Assembly (NCBI GenBank): GCA_964400875.1
Contig: CAYNWK010000180.1
Location: forward strand, 1-8,885
Reading direction: 5' to 3'
Length of the DNA stretch: 8,885 bases
From: CAYNWK01 sp964400875
GTDB taxonomy: Bacteria; Chloroflexota; Anaerolineae; Anaerolineales; UBA4823
A model generated the notes under the pieces. It searched no databases and was not told the DNA's origin. It saw nothing but the letters and a program-made list of their open reading frames with translations. Positions 1-6,682 of the stretch are shown piece after piece; within the stretch, counting starts at the first letter, position 1, and each line of letters opens with the position of its first letter. The position numbers and the translations under genes are program-made.

Positions 1-1727
1 TGCTCTGCAAGGATATTGCGCTTTATTTCTGGAGGCAAATTCGGGTCAAAGTTGACCATCAGCGTTTCGTCTGACCCCTGGTTCTCAATGGATAGATAAC
101 CCAGTTTATCCAGGAAACGCAGCACCTTGATTGCCTCAACGGCCTCGACGACATTGAGGCTGACGACGGTTGGTTCTTCCAACCTGAGCGCCGCGACGCC
201 CAAATACGCCATATCCGCTTCGATTACGCGCAGCGCCCCGGAATCCGGCTCAACCATGCCGACTCGGGTTTGTGTTCCAGGCCCGATCCCCGGTCCCAGA
301 CCGGCGATGTACGAAAAGAGCAGTTCCGCCTGCCCGTCTTGATCGAGGTCAGAAACCACCAGGGAAGTGAGGCCCTGACCGCCTAACGCTTCGCCGAGCT
401 GAACGACGCGGTCATGCCGCAGGAAAAACGATTCATTCTTGAAAATCCCTTCGGTTACCCGGAACACCTGCCCCTGCAGTTCCTCCCAGATCCTCTCGTC
501 TGGGAGCTCTTCGAAGGCAAGCGGGGGCGCTTCCATCAAGCCCGGTTTCTGCGCCAATAGCTGTGCGGATATGAGCTCTCCGGCCTCCTCGGCGGTCCGG
601 CGAACAGGCTCCCCCATGCCGGCCGTCGAAGCAACCACTTCGAGCGTGACCTCATTGGAGAGGATTTCCACCGGGCCCAGATCGTCCATGGTCGTCGCCA
701 TCTCCGCCTCCGACCGCGCCAGGTGAGAAATACGCGGTGAACGGAATTCGATGGTATAGGTTCCAATCTGCGAGAAGTCATAGGCTTCCGCAAGATTTAC
801 CTCCACTGCCACACCCTGGCCAGGCTCCACATAGACGTAGGATTCGGGTGTGGGGGCCGTCCTGGAGACCTGAGGGCCCTGGTAGGGGATGATCACGCTA
901 TCTCGAGTGACTTTGAAAATATCCCCGCCGAAGCCTTCGAACGGCGTAAACCATTTGAGCAGGTAGACCGCTTCCTGGCCGTGGTTTTCCAGCAGGAAAT
1001 TCACCACGATCGGCTCTCCGCCCCCTTGTTGCACAGGACTCTGAACTATTAGATGGGCTTCGAGCCCGCTGGGGGCGGCGGATGTTTCGCCCCCGGTAGC
1101 CGCCAGATCCCGGAAGGATCCCAGGATCGTGTTGGCTTCGGCAATGACGCCCTCGGGCAGATCTATTTCCAGGTAGTCGGTTTCCAGGTCTTCCAGCGCG
1201 ATCGTAAAAACCCGGTCGCCAATTTCAACCTTGCCAGATTCGCCGTAAAACACGGCCTTTGATTTCCTCTCAAAGAACAGCGCTTCAGCCGGTATGACCT
1301 GGTTCATGAAGTTGACCTTGCCCGCGTAGATCAGATCGCCTGCGCCCATCCCCGTGCGTCCGAAGCGATCGATCTGCTCATCCGCCCAGCGGAAGTTGAT
1401 CGCCAGGCGGTTTGGCCCCTGTTGCAAGACGACGCCGTGGTCTTCTTCGGTTAGCGTCCAGGTCTCAGGGTACTCAAATGCAAACTCATAAGTTTCGTTG
1501 GTATAGGTAATTCCTTCCGGCAGGGGCGTTGGCTCAACCCCAACTTCGATCGTGCCAATCTCGCCCAAATCGATCCCCCCGGATTCGGTTTCGGCCGCCC
1601 CCAGGTTTTCTTGCTCGGGCTGTACGGCGCCAGCCGAGATCGTTCCGCACCCCACCAGCATCGGCAGAATCAAGAAGACCAGCGCTAAAGCCAGATAAAG
1701 ATTGATGGGGATTTTCTTGGTTTTCAT
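1..1727 (-). CDS. Large multidomain lipoprotein, C-terminus cut by window edge
   Basis: The frame is open from the ATG at 1727 to the left edge, about 575 codons, with no stop; the C-terminus lies outside. A GGAG box (1737-1734) sits 6 nt before the ATG. Residues 1-27 are a lipoprotein signal peptide: KTKK, a hydrophobic stretch, then lipobox LVGC with C27 as the predicted lipidated residue. An acidic, Pro-rich linker follows. About residues 75-208 resemble PsbP/MOG1-like lipoprotein domains (starts YEFAFEYPETWTLT). About 222-332 strongly recall the N-terminal non-catalytic domain of M35 (deuterolysin/peptidyl-Lys) metallopeptidases: LLKWFTPFEG, a VTRD turn, PYQGPQVSRTAP, then LAEAYDFSQIGTYTIEFRS. 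No HExxH is visible after it, so this is not a peptidase as far as seen. About 420-500 carry a VCBS/FG-GAP-like segment with DLDQDGQAE, a calcium-loop pattern. It probably acts outside the membrane. Its role is unknown. It lies directly below a two-component system and has its own repeat-rich upstream region. Confidence 0.5.
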   Translation of the reverse strand, partial: MKTKKIPINLYLALALVFLILPMLVGCGTISAGAVQPEQENLGAAETESGGIDLGEIGTIEVGVEPTPLPEGITYTNETYEFAFEYPETWTLTEEDHGVVLQQGPNRLAINFRWADEQIDRFGRTGMGAGDLIYAGKVNFMNQVIPAEALFFERKSKAVFYGESGKVEIGDRVFTIALEDLETDYLEIDLPEGVIAEANTILGSFRDLAATGGETSAAPSGLEAHLIVQSPVQQGGGEPIVVNFLLENHGQEAVYLLKWFTPFEGFGGDIFKVTRDSVIIPYQGPQVSRTAPTPESYVYVEPGQGVAVEVNLAEAYDFSQIGTYTIEFRSPRISHLARSEAEMATTMDDLGPVEILSNEVTLEVVASTAGMGEPVRRTAEEAGELISAQLLAQKPGLMEAPPLAFEELPDERIWEELQGQVFRVTEGIFKNESFFLRHDRVVQLGEALGGQGLTSLVVSDLDQDGQAELLFSYIAGLGPGIGPGTQTRVGMVEPDSGALRVIEADMAYLGVAALRLEEPTVVSLNVVEAVEAIKVLRFLDKLGYLSIENQGSDETLMVNFDPNLPPEIKRNILAE

Positions 1728-1780
1728 GGGTTGCTCCATTCGCTAAGCAGCATTCGAGTTTGCGTGATCGTGCTGCATCC

Positions 1781-1814
1781 AGCATAACCCCCACTCGTTA
1801 CCCCGCTATGTCAA
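1781..1814 (-). promoter_or_regulatory. Candidate promoter of the large lipoprotein gene
   Basis: On the minus strand a perfect -35 box TTGACA occupies 1814-1809. The best -10 boxes are TTATGC (1787-1782) or TATGCT (1786-1781), which leaves a 21-22 bp spacer, well beyond the usual 17. A promoter of this shape would need help from an activator. A start near 1774 would give a leader of about 47 nt with the GGAG ribosome site close to its end. The -10 choice is uncertain. Confidence 0.5.
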
Positions 1815-1857
1815 CGGTGTTACGGTCTGCAAACGCCCTGTTACCTACCCGTAACAG
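1797..1857 (-). promoter_or_regulatory. GTAAC repeat array, candidate response-regulator binding region
   Basis: Reading the minus strand, GTAAC occurs at 1844-1840, 1823-1819 and 1801-1797, in the same orientation, with steps of 21 and 22 bp (two helical turns). The first copy also pairs with an inverted copy at 1855-1851: plus-strand CTGTTAC, six bases, GTAACAG (1838-1857), with perfect 7-bp arms. The third copy lies between the candidate -35 and -10 boxes. Direct repeats in multiples of about 11 bp are typical of OmpR/PhoB-class sites. The adjacent OmpR-type regulator (3499-2783) is the obvious candidate to bind here, but that is inference. Confidence 0.5.
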
Positions 1858-1871
1858 CCAGTCCGAGAGCC

Positions 1872-2786
1872 TTAGCTGCGCACCGGCAAGTGCACGCTGA
1901 AGACCGTCCCCTGGCTTGGGATGCTGCGCAGATCCACGCTGCCCCCATGTTTCTCGATGATCGCGCTGACCAACGGCAGCCCTAAGCCGGAGCCTGGCAC
2001 ACCGCGGGCCTGTTTCGAACGATACAGCTCTTCCCATACCAAACCCAGCTCTTCGTCCGGAATTCCCTGGCCGGTGTCGGCGACTTCGATAACGATTTCA
2101 TGGCCGTTCTCCGAGGCGCGCACCTCGATGGTATCGCCTGGAGCAGTGAATTTGATGGCATTGTCCAACAAGTTATGGATCGCCAGAAGGAGCAGATCCG
2201 GATCTCCCACCACGTCCGGCAAGGGCCTAGGCGCATTGGGCAGGATAAGCGCCAGGTTGCGTTCCTGAATACTGGCTGAGTTTTCGAAAACGTCGATGAC
2301 TTCCGTGAGCAGTTCCCCGGGATTTACCATCGTTGTCTCCAAAACGGAGTTCTCCAAAACCGCCAGCTTTCTTAGATCGGCAACCAGCCGGCTGATCCGC
2401 AGTACCTGCACCCTTACTGCAGCCACCTCGTTGCAGAGATACTCGCCCAGGTCTTCATCGCTCAAGTTGGTCAGTCCTGCCTGGATGGCGGTCAGCGGGT
2501 TCTTCAGTTCGTGGTCGAGCCGGTGCAGAAACCGCCGGCGATCTGCGGAAGCTCGTTCACGCACACTTTGAACTTCTCGTAGATGGCTCTCTTGATTCCG
2601 GGACCAGAAATAGAGGCTCGCCAGGGCGCAGATGGACAGGATTAACCCACCCAAAGCCGCCAGTGGGGCCAGATTTCCACGGAGATACAAAACGGGATTC
2701 GGTATCCACCGGTTGGCGGCGAGCCCCATTATGAGCAGACCTGCCCCAACAGGGAGGAGAGAGAGACTGTAAAGCCACTTCTTCAT
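1872..2786 (-). CDS. Sensor histidine kinase, intramembrane-sensing type
   Basis: This 304-residue membrane kinase would autophosphorylate on histidine and pass the phosphate to the adjacent regulator. Two hydrophobic helices (about residues 8-25 and 40-61) are separated by only some 15 residues, so there is no real extracytoplasmic sensor domain and no clear HAMP. A short helical linker leads to the dimerisation domain with the H-box HELKNPLT (H92). The ATPase domain shows N-box NLLDNAIKF (205-213), G1 DTGQGIP (237-243), an F-box-like WEELYR (251-256) and G2 GSGLGLPL (265-272). All key residues are present, so it should be active. The short loop matches intramembrane-sensing kinases such as the BceS/LiaS class, which respond to cell-envelope stress or partner membrane proteins; this gene's signal is unknown. 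Its start overlaps the regulator's stop in an ATGA motif (4 bp), implying translational coupling. It is the last gene of this operon before a 144-bp gap. Confidence 0.5.
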   Translation of the reverse strand: MKKWLYSLSLLPVGAGLLIMGLAANRWIPNPVLYLRGNLAPLAALGGLILSICALASLYFWSRNQESHLREVQSVRERASADRRRFLHRLDHELKNPLTAIQAGLTNLSDEDLGEYLCNEVAAVRVQVLRISRLVADLRKLAVLENSVLETTMVNPGELLTEVIDVFENSASIQERNLALILPNAPRPLPDVVGDPDLLLLAIHNLLDNAIKFTAPGDTIEVRASENGHEIVIEVADTGQGIPDEELGLVWEELYRSKQARGVPGSGLGLPLVSAIIEKHGGSVDLRSIPSQGTVFSVHLPVRS

Positions 2787-3499
2787 GATATTGTTTTCAC
2801 CTCCCCGATGTAACGATAGCCTTGGCCCGGCACCGTTTCGATGTACCGAGGCTTATTGGCATCGTCGCCCAGCACGCGGCGCAGCTCGGCGACGCGAGTA
2901 TCGATCGTGCGGGTACCGATGGGGTAATCCCAGCCCCAAACGGCGTCGAGCAGGCGCTCCCGGGTGAGCAGTTCATCAGGATGGGTGACCATGTATTCCA
3001 GGAGCAAGATAGCCTTGGGAGACAGATGGATCTCAACCGCGTTCAAATAAGCCCGGCGTTTTGTGCGGTCCACGACCAAGTCCCCGCTTCGCAAGCGCTC
3101 GGCGACGGAAAGTGGGGGTTGTCCGGGGCTGGCCCGCCGCAGGACCGTCTTGATCCGGGCCACCAGCTCGTTCGGATCGAAGGGTTTGTTGATGTAGTCA
3201 TCCGCTCCTTCGGTGAGCGCCAGGGCGCGTTCGGCTGACTCGCCCACTTGCGTGAGCAGAATGATCGGAGTCCAGTCCCCCTTGTCCCGCAGCCGCCGCA
3301 GCACCTCGCGCCCGTCCATGCGGGGCATCAGCACATCCAGGACGATCAAGTCAGGTGAATCTGAGAGAATCTCATCCAGGGCCGCTTCGCCATCTGCGGC
3401 AACCCTCACCTCGAACCCGGCCCGGGACAGGAATGGCGCCAGGCGGTCCGTGATGGCGGTCTCATCATCGACTAACAGGAGCTTGGGTTTGGTGTTCAT
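2783..3499 (-). CDS. OmpR/PhoB-family response regulator
   Basis: This is a phospho-activated DNA-binding protein with a receiver domain at residues 1-120 and a winged-helix domain at about 140-235. Numbered from the ATG at 3499, the acidic pocket is D11/D12 (LLLVDDE), the phospho-acceptor is D55 (LIVLDVLMPRMDG), and the switch residues are T83 (ILLTQ) and K105 (NKPFDPNEL). The output domain has the usual ERLLDAVWGWDYPIGTRTID recognition region and ends VPGQGYRY. I prefer ATG 3499 because CAGG sits 5 nt upstream and the protein then starts MNTKPKLLLVDDE. An in-frame GTG at 3511 would add four residues and has GAGGAG 13 nt before it. It lies 29 bp below the membrane-protein gene and overlaps the kinase gene by 4 bp, so the three are almost certainly co-transcribed. 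The likely target is the GTAAC repeat region at 1797-1857. Confidence 0.5.
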   Translation of the reverse strand: MNTKPKLLLVDDETAITDRLAPFLSRAGFEVRVAADGEAALDEILSDSPDLIVLDVLMPRMDGREVLRRLRDKGDWTPIILLTQVGESAERALALTEGADDYINKPFDPNELVARIKTVLRRASPGQPPLSVAERLRSGDLVVDRTKRRAYLNAVEIHLSPKAILLLEYMVTHPDELLTRERLLDAVWGWDYPIGTRTIDTRVAELRRVLGDDANKPRYIETVPGQGYRYIGEVKTIS

Positions 3500-3528
3500 A
3501 ATTGCCTGCACATAATTCTAGCTTCTCC

Positions 3529-4002
3529 TCAGTTGTTTTCAAAACACTGCCGGGGCGTCGGCCTACCGGAAAAAACCTTGACGGCGCCCACCCTTTCATC
3601 CCTAAACCACACTTCATAATCGCTCGGGACCAAACGATCCAGCTTGAATTGGATCGTACCGCCCCCGGAACAATTGTCTGTACAGGGTAAGGGAAAGCGA
3701 GAGGTCTTCGCCACCAGAAAACGCGTCTCCAGCTGAATTTTGTGGCTTTGCGTGTCGATGATCGCGGTGCCCGCCTGAAATTTGGGCGCCGTACAGGTGG
3801 TTGAAAAGCAGCCCTTGGGGGAAACGGCCGCGTACAGGCCGTCCTCATCCGGCCAAAAACAGATCTGATCCCAATCCTCGATGATCCCCTCCGGAGAAGG
3901 ACGTTCAACCAGGACAAAGGTAGTCACAATAAAATACCCGACCGCAAAGGTGAACATCCCCAAAATAAACATGAAGATATTTCTTCCCTTATTCGGCGCC
4001 AT
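3529..4002 (-). CDS. Single-pass membrane protein with Cys-rich outer domain
   Basis: I do not recognise a named family. The 157-residue protein has a positively charged start (MAPNKGRN), one membrane helix at about 9-32, and an extracytoplasmic domain of about 125 residues. That domain has six cysteines (C48, C65, C70, C107, C111, C153), compatible with three disulfides, and a central PCTDNCSGGG motif. The rest looks beta-rich, with short strands such as HKIQLETRFLV and DYEVWFRDERVGAVKVF. Similar short Cys/Gly-rich domains occur, as I recall, in other Chloroflexota membrane proteins. GGAG (4013-4010) lies 7 nt before the ATG. It precedes the response regulator closely and follows the hydrolase gene after 44 bp. 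Because the linked kinase lacks an external sensor domain, this protein could be its sensing partner; the sequence shows only the linkage. Confidence 0.5.
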   Translation of the reverse strand: MAPNKGRNIFMFILGMFTFAVGYFIVTTFVLVERPSPEGIIEDWDQICFWPDEDGLYAAVSPKGCFSTTCTAPKFQAGTAIIDTQSHKIQLETRFLVAKTSRFPLPCTDNCSGGGTIQFKLDRLVPSDYEVWFRDERVGAVKVFSGRPTPRQCFENN

Positions 4003-4046
4003 CGGTTTGCTCCATGGATATTTACGCTGAATTTAATGTTTTTTGC

Positions 4047-5129
4047 TTATGGCTCTATGAACGCGGCGTCCACGCGGTTCAAGAAGTTAGTTGAATTGAA
4101 GGTAGTGCTGTTCGCCATTACCACCGAGCCAATACCCTTCAAAGGGTAAATTCGCATTTCACTACGGAATCCGCCACCCCCACCCTCCTTGAAGAAGTAG
4201 GCCGTGGAACTCTCTTCTCCGATGTGCCACCCCAACGTCATTGGGATTGGCTTTCCCACCGTATCCGTTTGCTGAGTTTCAAACAGCTGTTTAGTCTCCC
4301 GCCTGAGGAGAACTGATTCTGTCCGCAGTTGATCTTGCAGAAAACAGGCGAAGCTGCGTGCCATGCCAACCAATCCGCCGAAGGACGGGCCATTGAGGTA
4401 GTGGCTTCTTAGCCGCAACCAATTTCCTTCATAGCCTCCCCAGAATTTATTATTCGTGACGAAGCCTTTCAATAGATTCGTCAGGGAGAATTTGGCGAGA
4501 TAACCGTTTGCATGACGAGCTGGATCGTGGATAGTAAAATCCATCTCTGCCTGGGATAGCCCCAACAACTCGATGACGTTCGTCCTTAAATAATCCGGGT
4601 ACGATCGTCCTGATACGTGCTCAACAATTTTGCCGAGCAGCCAATAGCCGATATTGCTATAGGCGAACTTTTGACCCGGCTCAAAAGCCAGATTGGGGTT
4701 GTCATGCAGAACCTGGGCTAGTGCGGTTTCTTCGTCAAAACTCGTCTCGTCTTGCACCAGATGGGCCCAGCGGAGGGGGATTGGATTCGGGATGCCGGAA
4801 GAGTGGCTGAGCAGTTGGCGGATGTTAATATGATGGCCTGCGTAGGGAACGCCAGAAAGATAACGATCCATCTCGTGATCCAACCCTAATTCCTTCTGCT
4901 CCACAAGTTGCAGAATAGCGACGGCAGTAAAGGGCTTCGTCATCGAATAACCCATCATGGTTGTATCAAGCGTCATTGGTTTTCGATTTTGGATATCTGC
5001 CCAGCCACCCGCGTATTCAAAGAAGCTCGTCTCTGCTCCAACAACGATATATTGAAGTCCAGGAACTTGGGAACCCGCGTAGCGATCAAGAAAACCACTC
5101 AATCTGTTTCGGGTAAGCATAGCAGTCAT
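4047..5129 (-). CDS. Beta-lactamase-family serine hydrolase (PF00144 type)
   Basis: The 360-residue protein belongs to the serine beta-lactamase/DD-peptidase/esterase group (class C fold). The nucleophile motif is SMTK (S62, K65) and the second is YSN (Y157-N159). A glycine run at 316-320 (KEGGGGGF) sits where the third HTGG-like motif is expected, but with no histidine or KTG, which points to an esterase or peptidase role rather than true antibiotic resistance. Other family marks are LLSHSSGIPN (106-115), FEPGQKFAYSN and GLVGMARSF. No signal peptide is visible, so it is predicted to be cytoplasmic. The ATG at 5129 has GAGG (5141-5138) 8 nt upstream; an ATG at 5120 is a weaker choice. The gene follows tetR after 88 bp and precedes the Cys-rich membrane protein by 44 bp, so it may head the two-component operon. 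The substrate cannot be told. Confidence 0.5.
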   Translation of the reverse strand: MTAMLTRNRLSGFLDRYAGSQVPGLQYIVVGAETSFFEYAGGWADIQNRKPMTLDTTMMGYSMTKPFTAVAILQLVEQKELGLDHEMDRYLSGVPYAGHHINIRQLLSHSSGIPNPIPLRWAHLVQDETSFDEETALAQVLHDNPNLAFEPGQKFAYSNIGYWLLGKIVEHVSGRSYPDYLRTNVIELLGLSQAEMDFTIHDPARHANGYLAKFSLTNLLKGFVTNNKFWGGYEGNWLRLRSHYLNGPSFGGLVGMARSFACFLQDQLRTESVLLRRETKQLFETQQTDTVGKPIPMTLGWHIGEESSTAYFFKEGGGGGFRSEMRIYPLKGIGSVVMANSTTFNSTNFLNRVDAAFIEP

Positions 5130-5164
5130 AGCAACTACCTCGATTGGTTGCGCCTTATCTGAAC

Positions 5165-5193
5165 AGCATATCGATCGTCCAGGTTACCTTGGT
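5165..5193 (-). promoter_or_regulatory. Weak candidate promoter/operator before the hydrolase
   Basis: On the minus strand TATGCT (5170-5165) could serve as a -10, 17 bp below a poor -35 (ACCAAG, 5193-5188). The interval contains CCAAGGTAACCTGG (5192-5179), an imperfect palindrome with a central GTAAC. GTAAC and TATGCT also occur near each other before the large lipoprotein gene. A start near 5158 would leave a leader of about 30 nt. This is tentative. Confidence 0.5.
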
Positions 5194-5217
5194 TCTTTTG
5201 TACGGGCACTTACGGGC

Positions 5218-5811
5218 TCACCCTCCTCTTGCTTGAACCAGATAAGGACGAAAGATATGCCACATTAGGTCAATGCCTTCCTGGATGCCGGCTGCGTCCA
5301 AAGTTCGACCGCTCAACTCCAGGTTGATAGGCCATTGTTCACTGACAATCCAGCACAGCTCCGTCAACGCCGTTCGTTCTTGTAAAGTTTTGGGTCGGGT
5401 AAGGACTCCTGCGTTGGCAAACAGCTCGAGCAGTTCTGCGAATCCCTCGAAGCCACGTCGGCGCACCTCTACATACCTGGTCTGTAATTCGGGATCGCTG
5501 CGCAGCAAGGCTGCCAGCTCGCGGTATGCAAAACGATACTTCCAAATTAACTGGTAGTTCTCGGCGATCATCGTCTCCAAGTCAGCCAATTCAGGCGTCC
5601 GATCAGCTGGCAATTGAAAAGTTTCATCCCACGCGGCAAACAACTTTTCAAACAGCGCCCTGATAATGTCTTCCTTATTGCGGAAATGATAATAAAGATT
5701 ACCAGGGCTGATGTTTATCGCAGCAGCAATATGGTTGGTCGATACGGCTGCAGTCCCCTGCTCATTGAAGAGGGCTAACGCTGCGTTGAGAATATTGTCC
5801 TGTGTATTCAT
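5218..5811 (-). CDS. TetR-family transcriptional repressor
   Basis: This 197-residue regulator has a classic TetR N-terminal domain: ILNAALALFNEQG (helix 1), then the helix-turn-helix at about 24-43, ending NLYYHFRNKEDI. The C-terminal ligand domain, with LIWKYRFAYRELAALLRSDPELQ (88-110), resembles the TetR_C_33 type; the ligand is unknown. AGGAG (5821-5817) lies 5 nt before the ATG. The first 50 bp overlap the 3' end of the DUF4386 gene in another frame, so the two genes are co-transcribed and probably translationally coupled. Two palindromes in the promoter before the DUF4386 gene are very likely its operators, making this an autorepressed unit that senses some compound or membrane state. 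Length and motif order are normal, with no sign of damage. Confidence 0.5.
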   Translation of the reverse strand: MNTQDNILNAALALFNEQGTAAVSTNHIAAAINISPGNLYYHFRNKEDIIRALFEKLFAAWDETFQLPADRTPELADLETMIAENYQLIWKYRFAYRELAALLRSDPELQTRYVEVRRRGFEGFAELLELFANAGVLTRPKTLQERTALTELCWIVSEQWPINLELSGRTLDAAGIQEGIDLMWHIFRPYLVQARGG

Positions 5812-6541
5812 GAGTACTCCTGCTTGTCTTTCGTAACAGCACGATGCCCAGGGCGATTAACCAACCCAGCCAGGATAGGCTTCCTATAAGTCCTGCCATC
5901 TCCCAATTTGGAAAATCGGGCATTACAGTCGTCAGCAACTCGCCTTGGGCCAGCGTATATATACCGGCGGCGAGGAACCCGGCCCATGACAGCCAGCGGG
6001 GCAGCGTTCCTCGGCCTAACATGCTGTAGTTGAGCAAGATCATCCATAAGATCGTGAAGATTTGGCCGACATGCTCGCCCAAAACGACGCCGCCGTATTG
6101 ATGCACGACCTGGAAGGCGGCGGCGACTGCCTCGCGGGTTGCCTCTGTAGCCTGCGGGGCGGTGTATGCTCGAGCCAGCACCGGTACGACAAAAGGCCAG
6201 CGCAGCAAACCTAGCATCTGTGCGATCGCCCCGGTAGCTCCAAAAAACCAGGCCAGACTGCCTGAGAGGCGGCTAAGAGCCGCCGCCTTATTGTCCGCTA
6301 GCGCCTGCGGCAGCAGCAGGATGCCAAGAAGAATAGGCAACCCCACCCAGGCGAATGCTAACCAGGTCCAGATTAGTTTAGGTCCACCAGCCGCGAACTT
6401 CGTCAAAATATCAGCCGTTGGTGCGCGTAAAATATCGGGATAATCGAATGTTGTGATGAGCAAGGCATAGGGAATGTTCACCAGGATGGCACCCAGAATA
6501 AGCAGGATGCCGGCAGCTTTTCGGGACTGTTCTTGTGTCAC
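5762..6541 (-). CDS. DUF4386-type polytopic membrane protein
   Basis: The 259-residue protein is very hydrophobic with about six predicted membrane helices (near residues 10-30, 57-78, 93-113, 150-174, 184-204 and 217-239) and a short polar tail. Segments such as ILLILGAILVNIPYALLI, LIWTWLAFAWVGLP and VVHQYGGVVLGEHVGQ are, as I recall, typical of DUF4386 proteins, whose biochemical role is not established. The start is a GTG at 6541 with GGAGG (6553-6549) 7 nt upstream. The 3' end overlaps tetR by 50 bp. It is the first gene under the palindrome-covered promoter, so it is the main target of the linked repressor. By analogy with other TetR-membrane-protein pairs it might export or protect against the repressor's ligand, but DUF4386 proteins are not proven transporters. 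Confidence 0.5.
   Translation of the reverse strand: MTQEQSRKAAGILLILGAILVNIPYALLITTFDYPDILRAPTADILTKFAAGGPKLIWTWLAFAWVGLPILLGILLLPQALADNKAAALSRLSGSLAWFFGATGAIAQMLGLLRWPFVVPVLARAYTAPQATEATREAVAAAFQVVHQYGGVVLGEHVGQIFTILWMILLNYSMLGRGTLPRWLSWAGFLAAGIYTLAQGELLTTVMPDFPNWEMAGLIGSLSWLGWLIALGIVLLRKTSRSTHEYTGQYSQRSVSPLQ
5817..5821 (-). promoter_or_regulatory. Ribosome binding site of tetR inside the DUF4386 gene
   Basis: AGGAG lies 5 nt before the tetR ATG at 5811, inside the coding region of the upstream gene. It fixes the tetR start despite the 50-bp overlap. Confidence 0.5.
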
Positions 6542-6561
6542 GGTTCAACCTCCACATGATA

Positions 6562-6603
6562 ATTAGAGTATTTACTCTAATAGTATAGAGTAAATACTCT
6601 AAT
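6562..6603 (-). promoter_or_regulatory. Double TetR-type operator
   Basis: Two palindromes lie side by side. Site 1 (6562-6581) is ATTAGAGTA-TT-TACTCTAAT with perfect 9-bp arms. Site 2 (6586-6601) is TAGAGTA-AA-TACTCTA with perfect 7-bp arms. Their centres are 22 bp apart, two helical turns. The pair together forms one perfect inverted repeat: 18-bp arms at 6562-6579 and 6586-6603 around the six bases ATAGTA. Site 2 lies mostly between the -35 and -10 boxes and touches the -10; site 1 covers the predicted transcription start. This is the geometry of a repressor that blocks RNA polymerase directly. The tetR gene two cistrons down is the natural owner. Confidence 0.5.
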
Positions 6604-6610
6604 TTGTCAA
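6582..6610 (-). promoter_or_regulatory. Strong sigma-70 promoter for DUF4386-tetR
   Basis: On the minus strand TTGACA (6610-6605) and TATACT (6587-6582) are separated by exactly 17 bp, a near-perfect housekeeping promoter. Transcription should start near 6575, giving a leader of about 34 nt with GGAGG before the GTG at 6541. It should be strong when not repressed. Confidence 0.5.
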
Positions 6611-6682
6611 GGGGCAGTTGCGGGAACTCGTCAAATGCTCGTTGAACATTGTTAGCATCGCGCTTAAATCGTCCTATTCGAA

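Noticed and set aside
127..726. Plus-strand open frames across the lipoprotein gene
   Set aside because: They are Ser/Arg/Pro-rich shadows of the minus-strand coding frame, which has clear domains.
1534..1794. 86-codon minus-strand frame starting MGVMLDAARSRK
   Set aside because: It overlaps the lipoprotein start in a different frame; the lipoprotein frame has a ribosome site, signal peptide and lipobox.
1838..1857. Perfect 7-bp inverted repeat just after the kinase stop as a terminator
   Set aside because: On the minus strand it is followed by GGGCG and not a T-run, and the stem is AT-containing and short; an operator role fits better with the other GTAAC copies.
5812..5819. GAGTACTC palindrome beside the tetR start as a third TetR operator
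   Set aside because: It lacks the two-base centre and flanking TTA/TAA of the two promoter sites and overlaps the ribosome binding site; probably chance.
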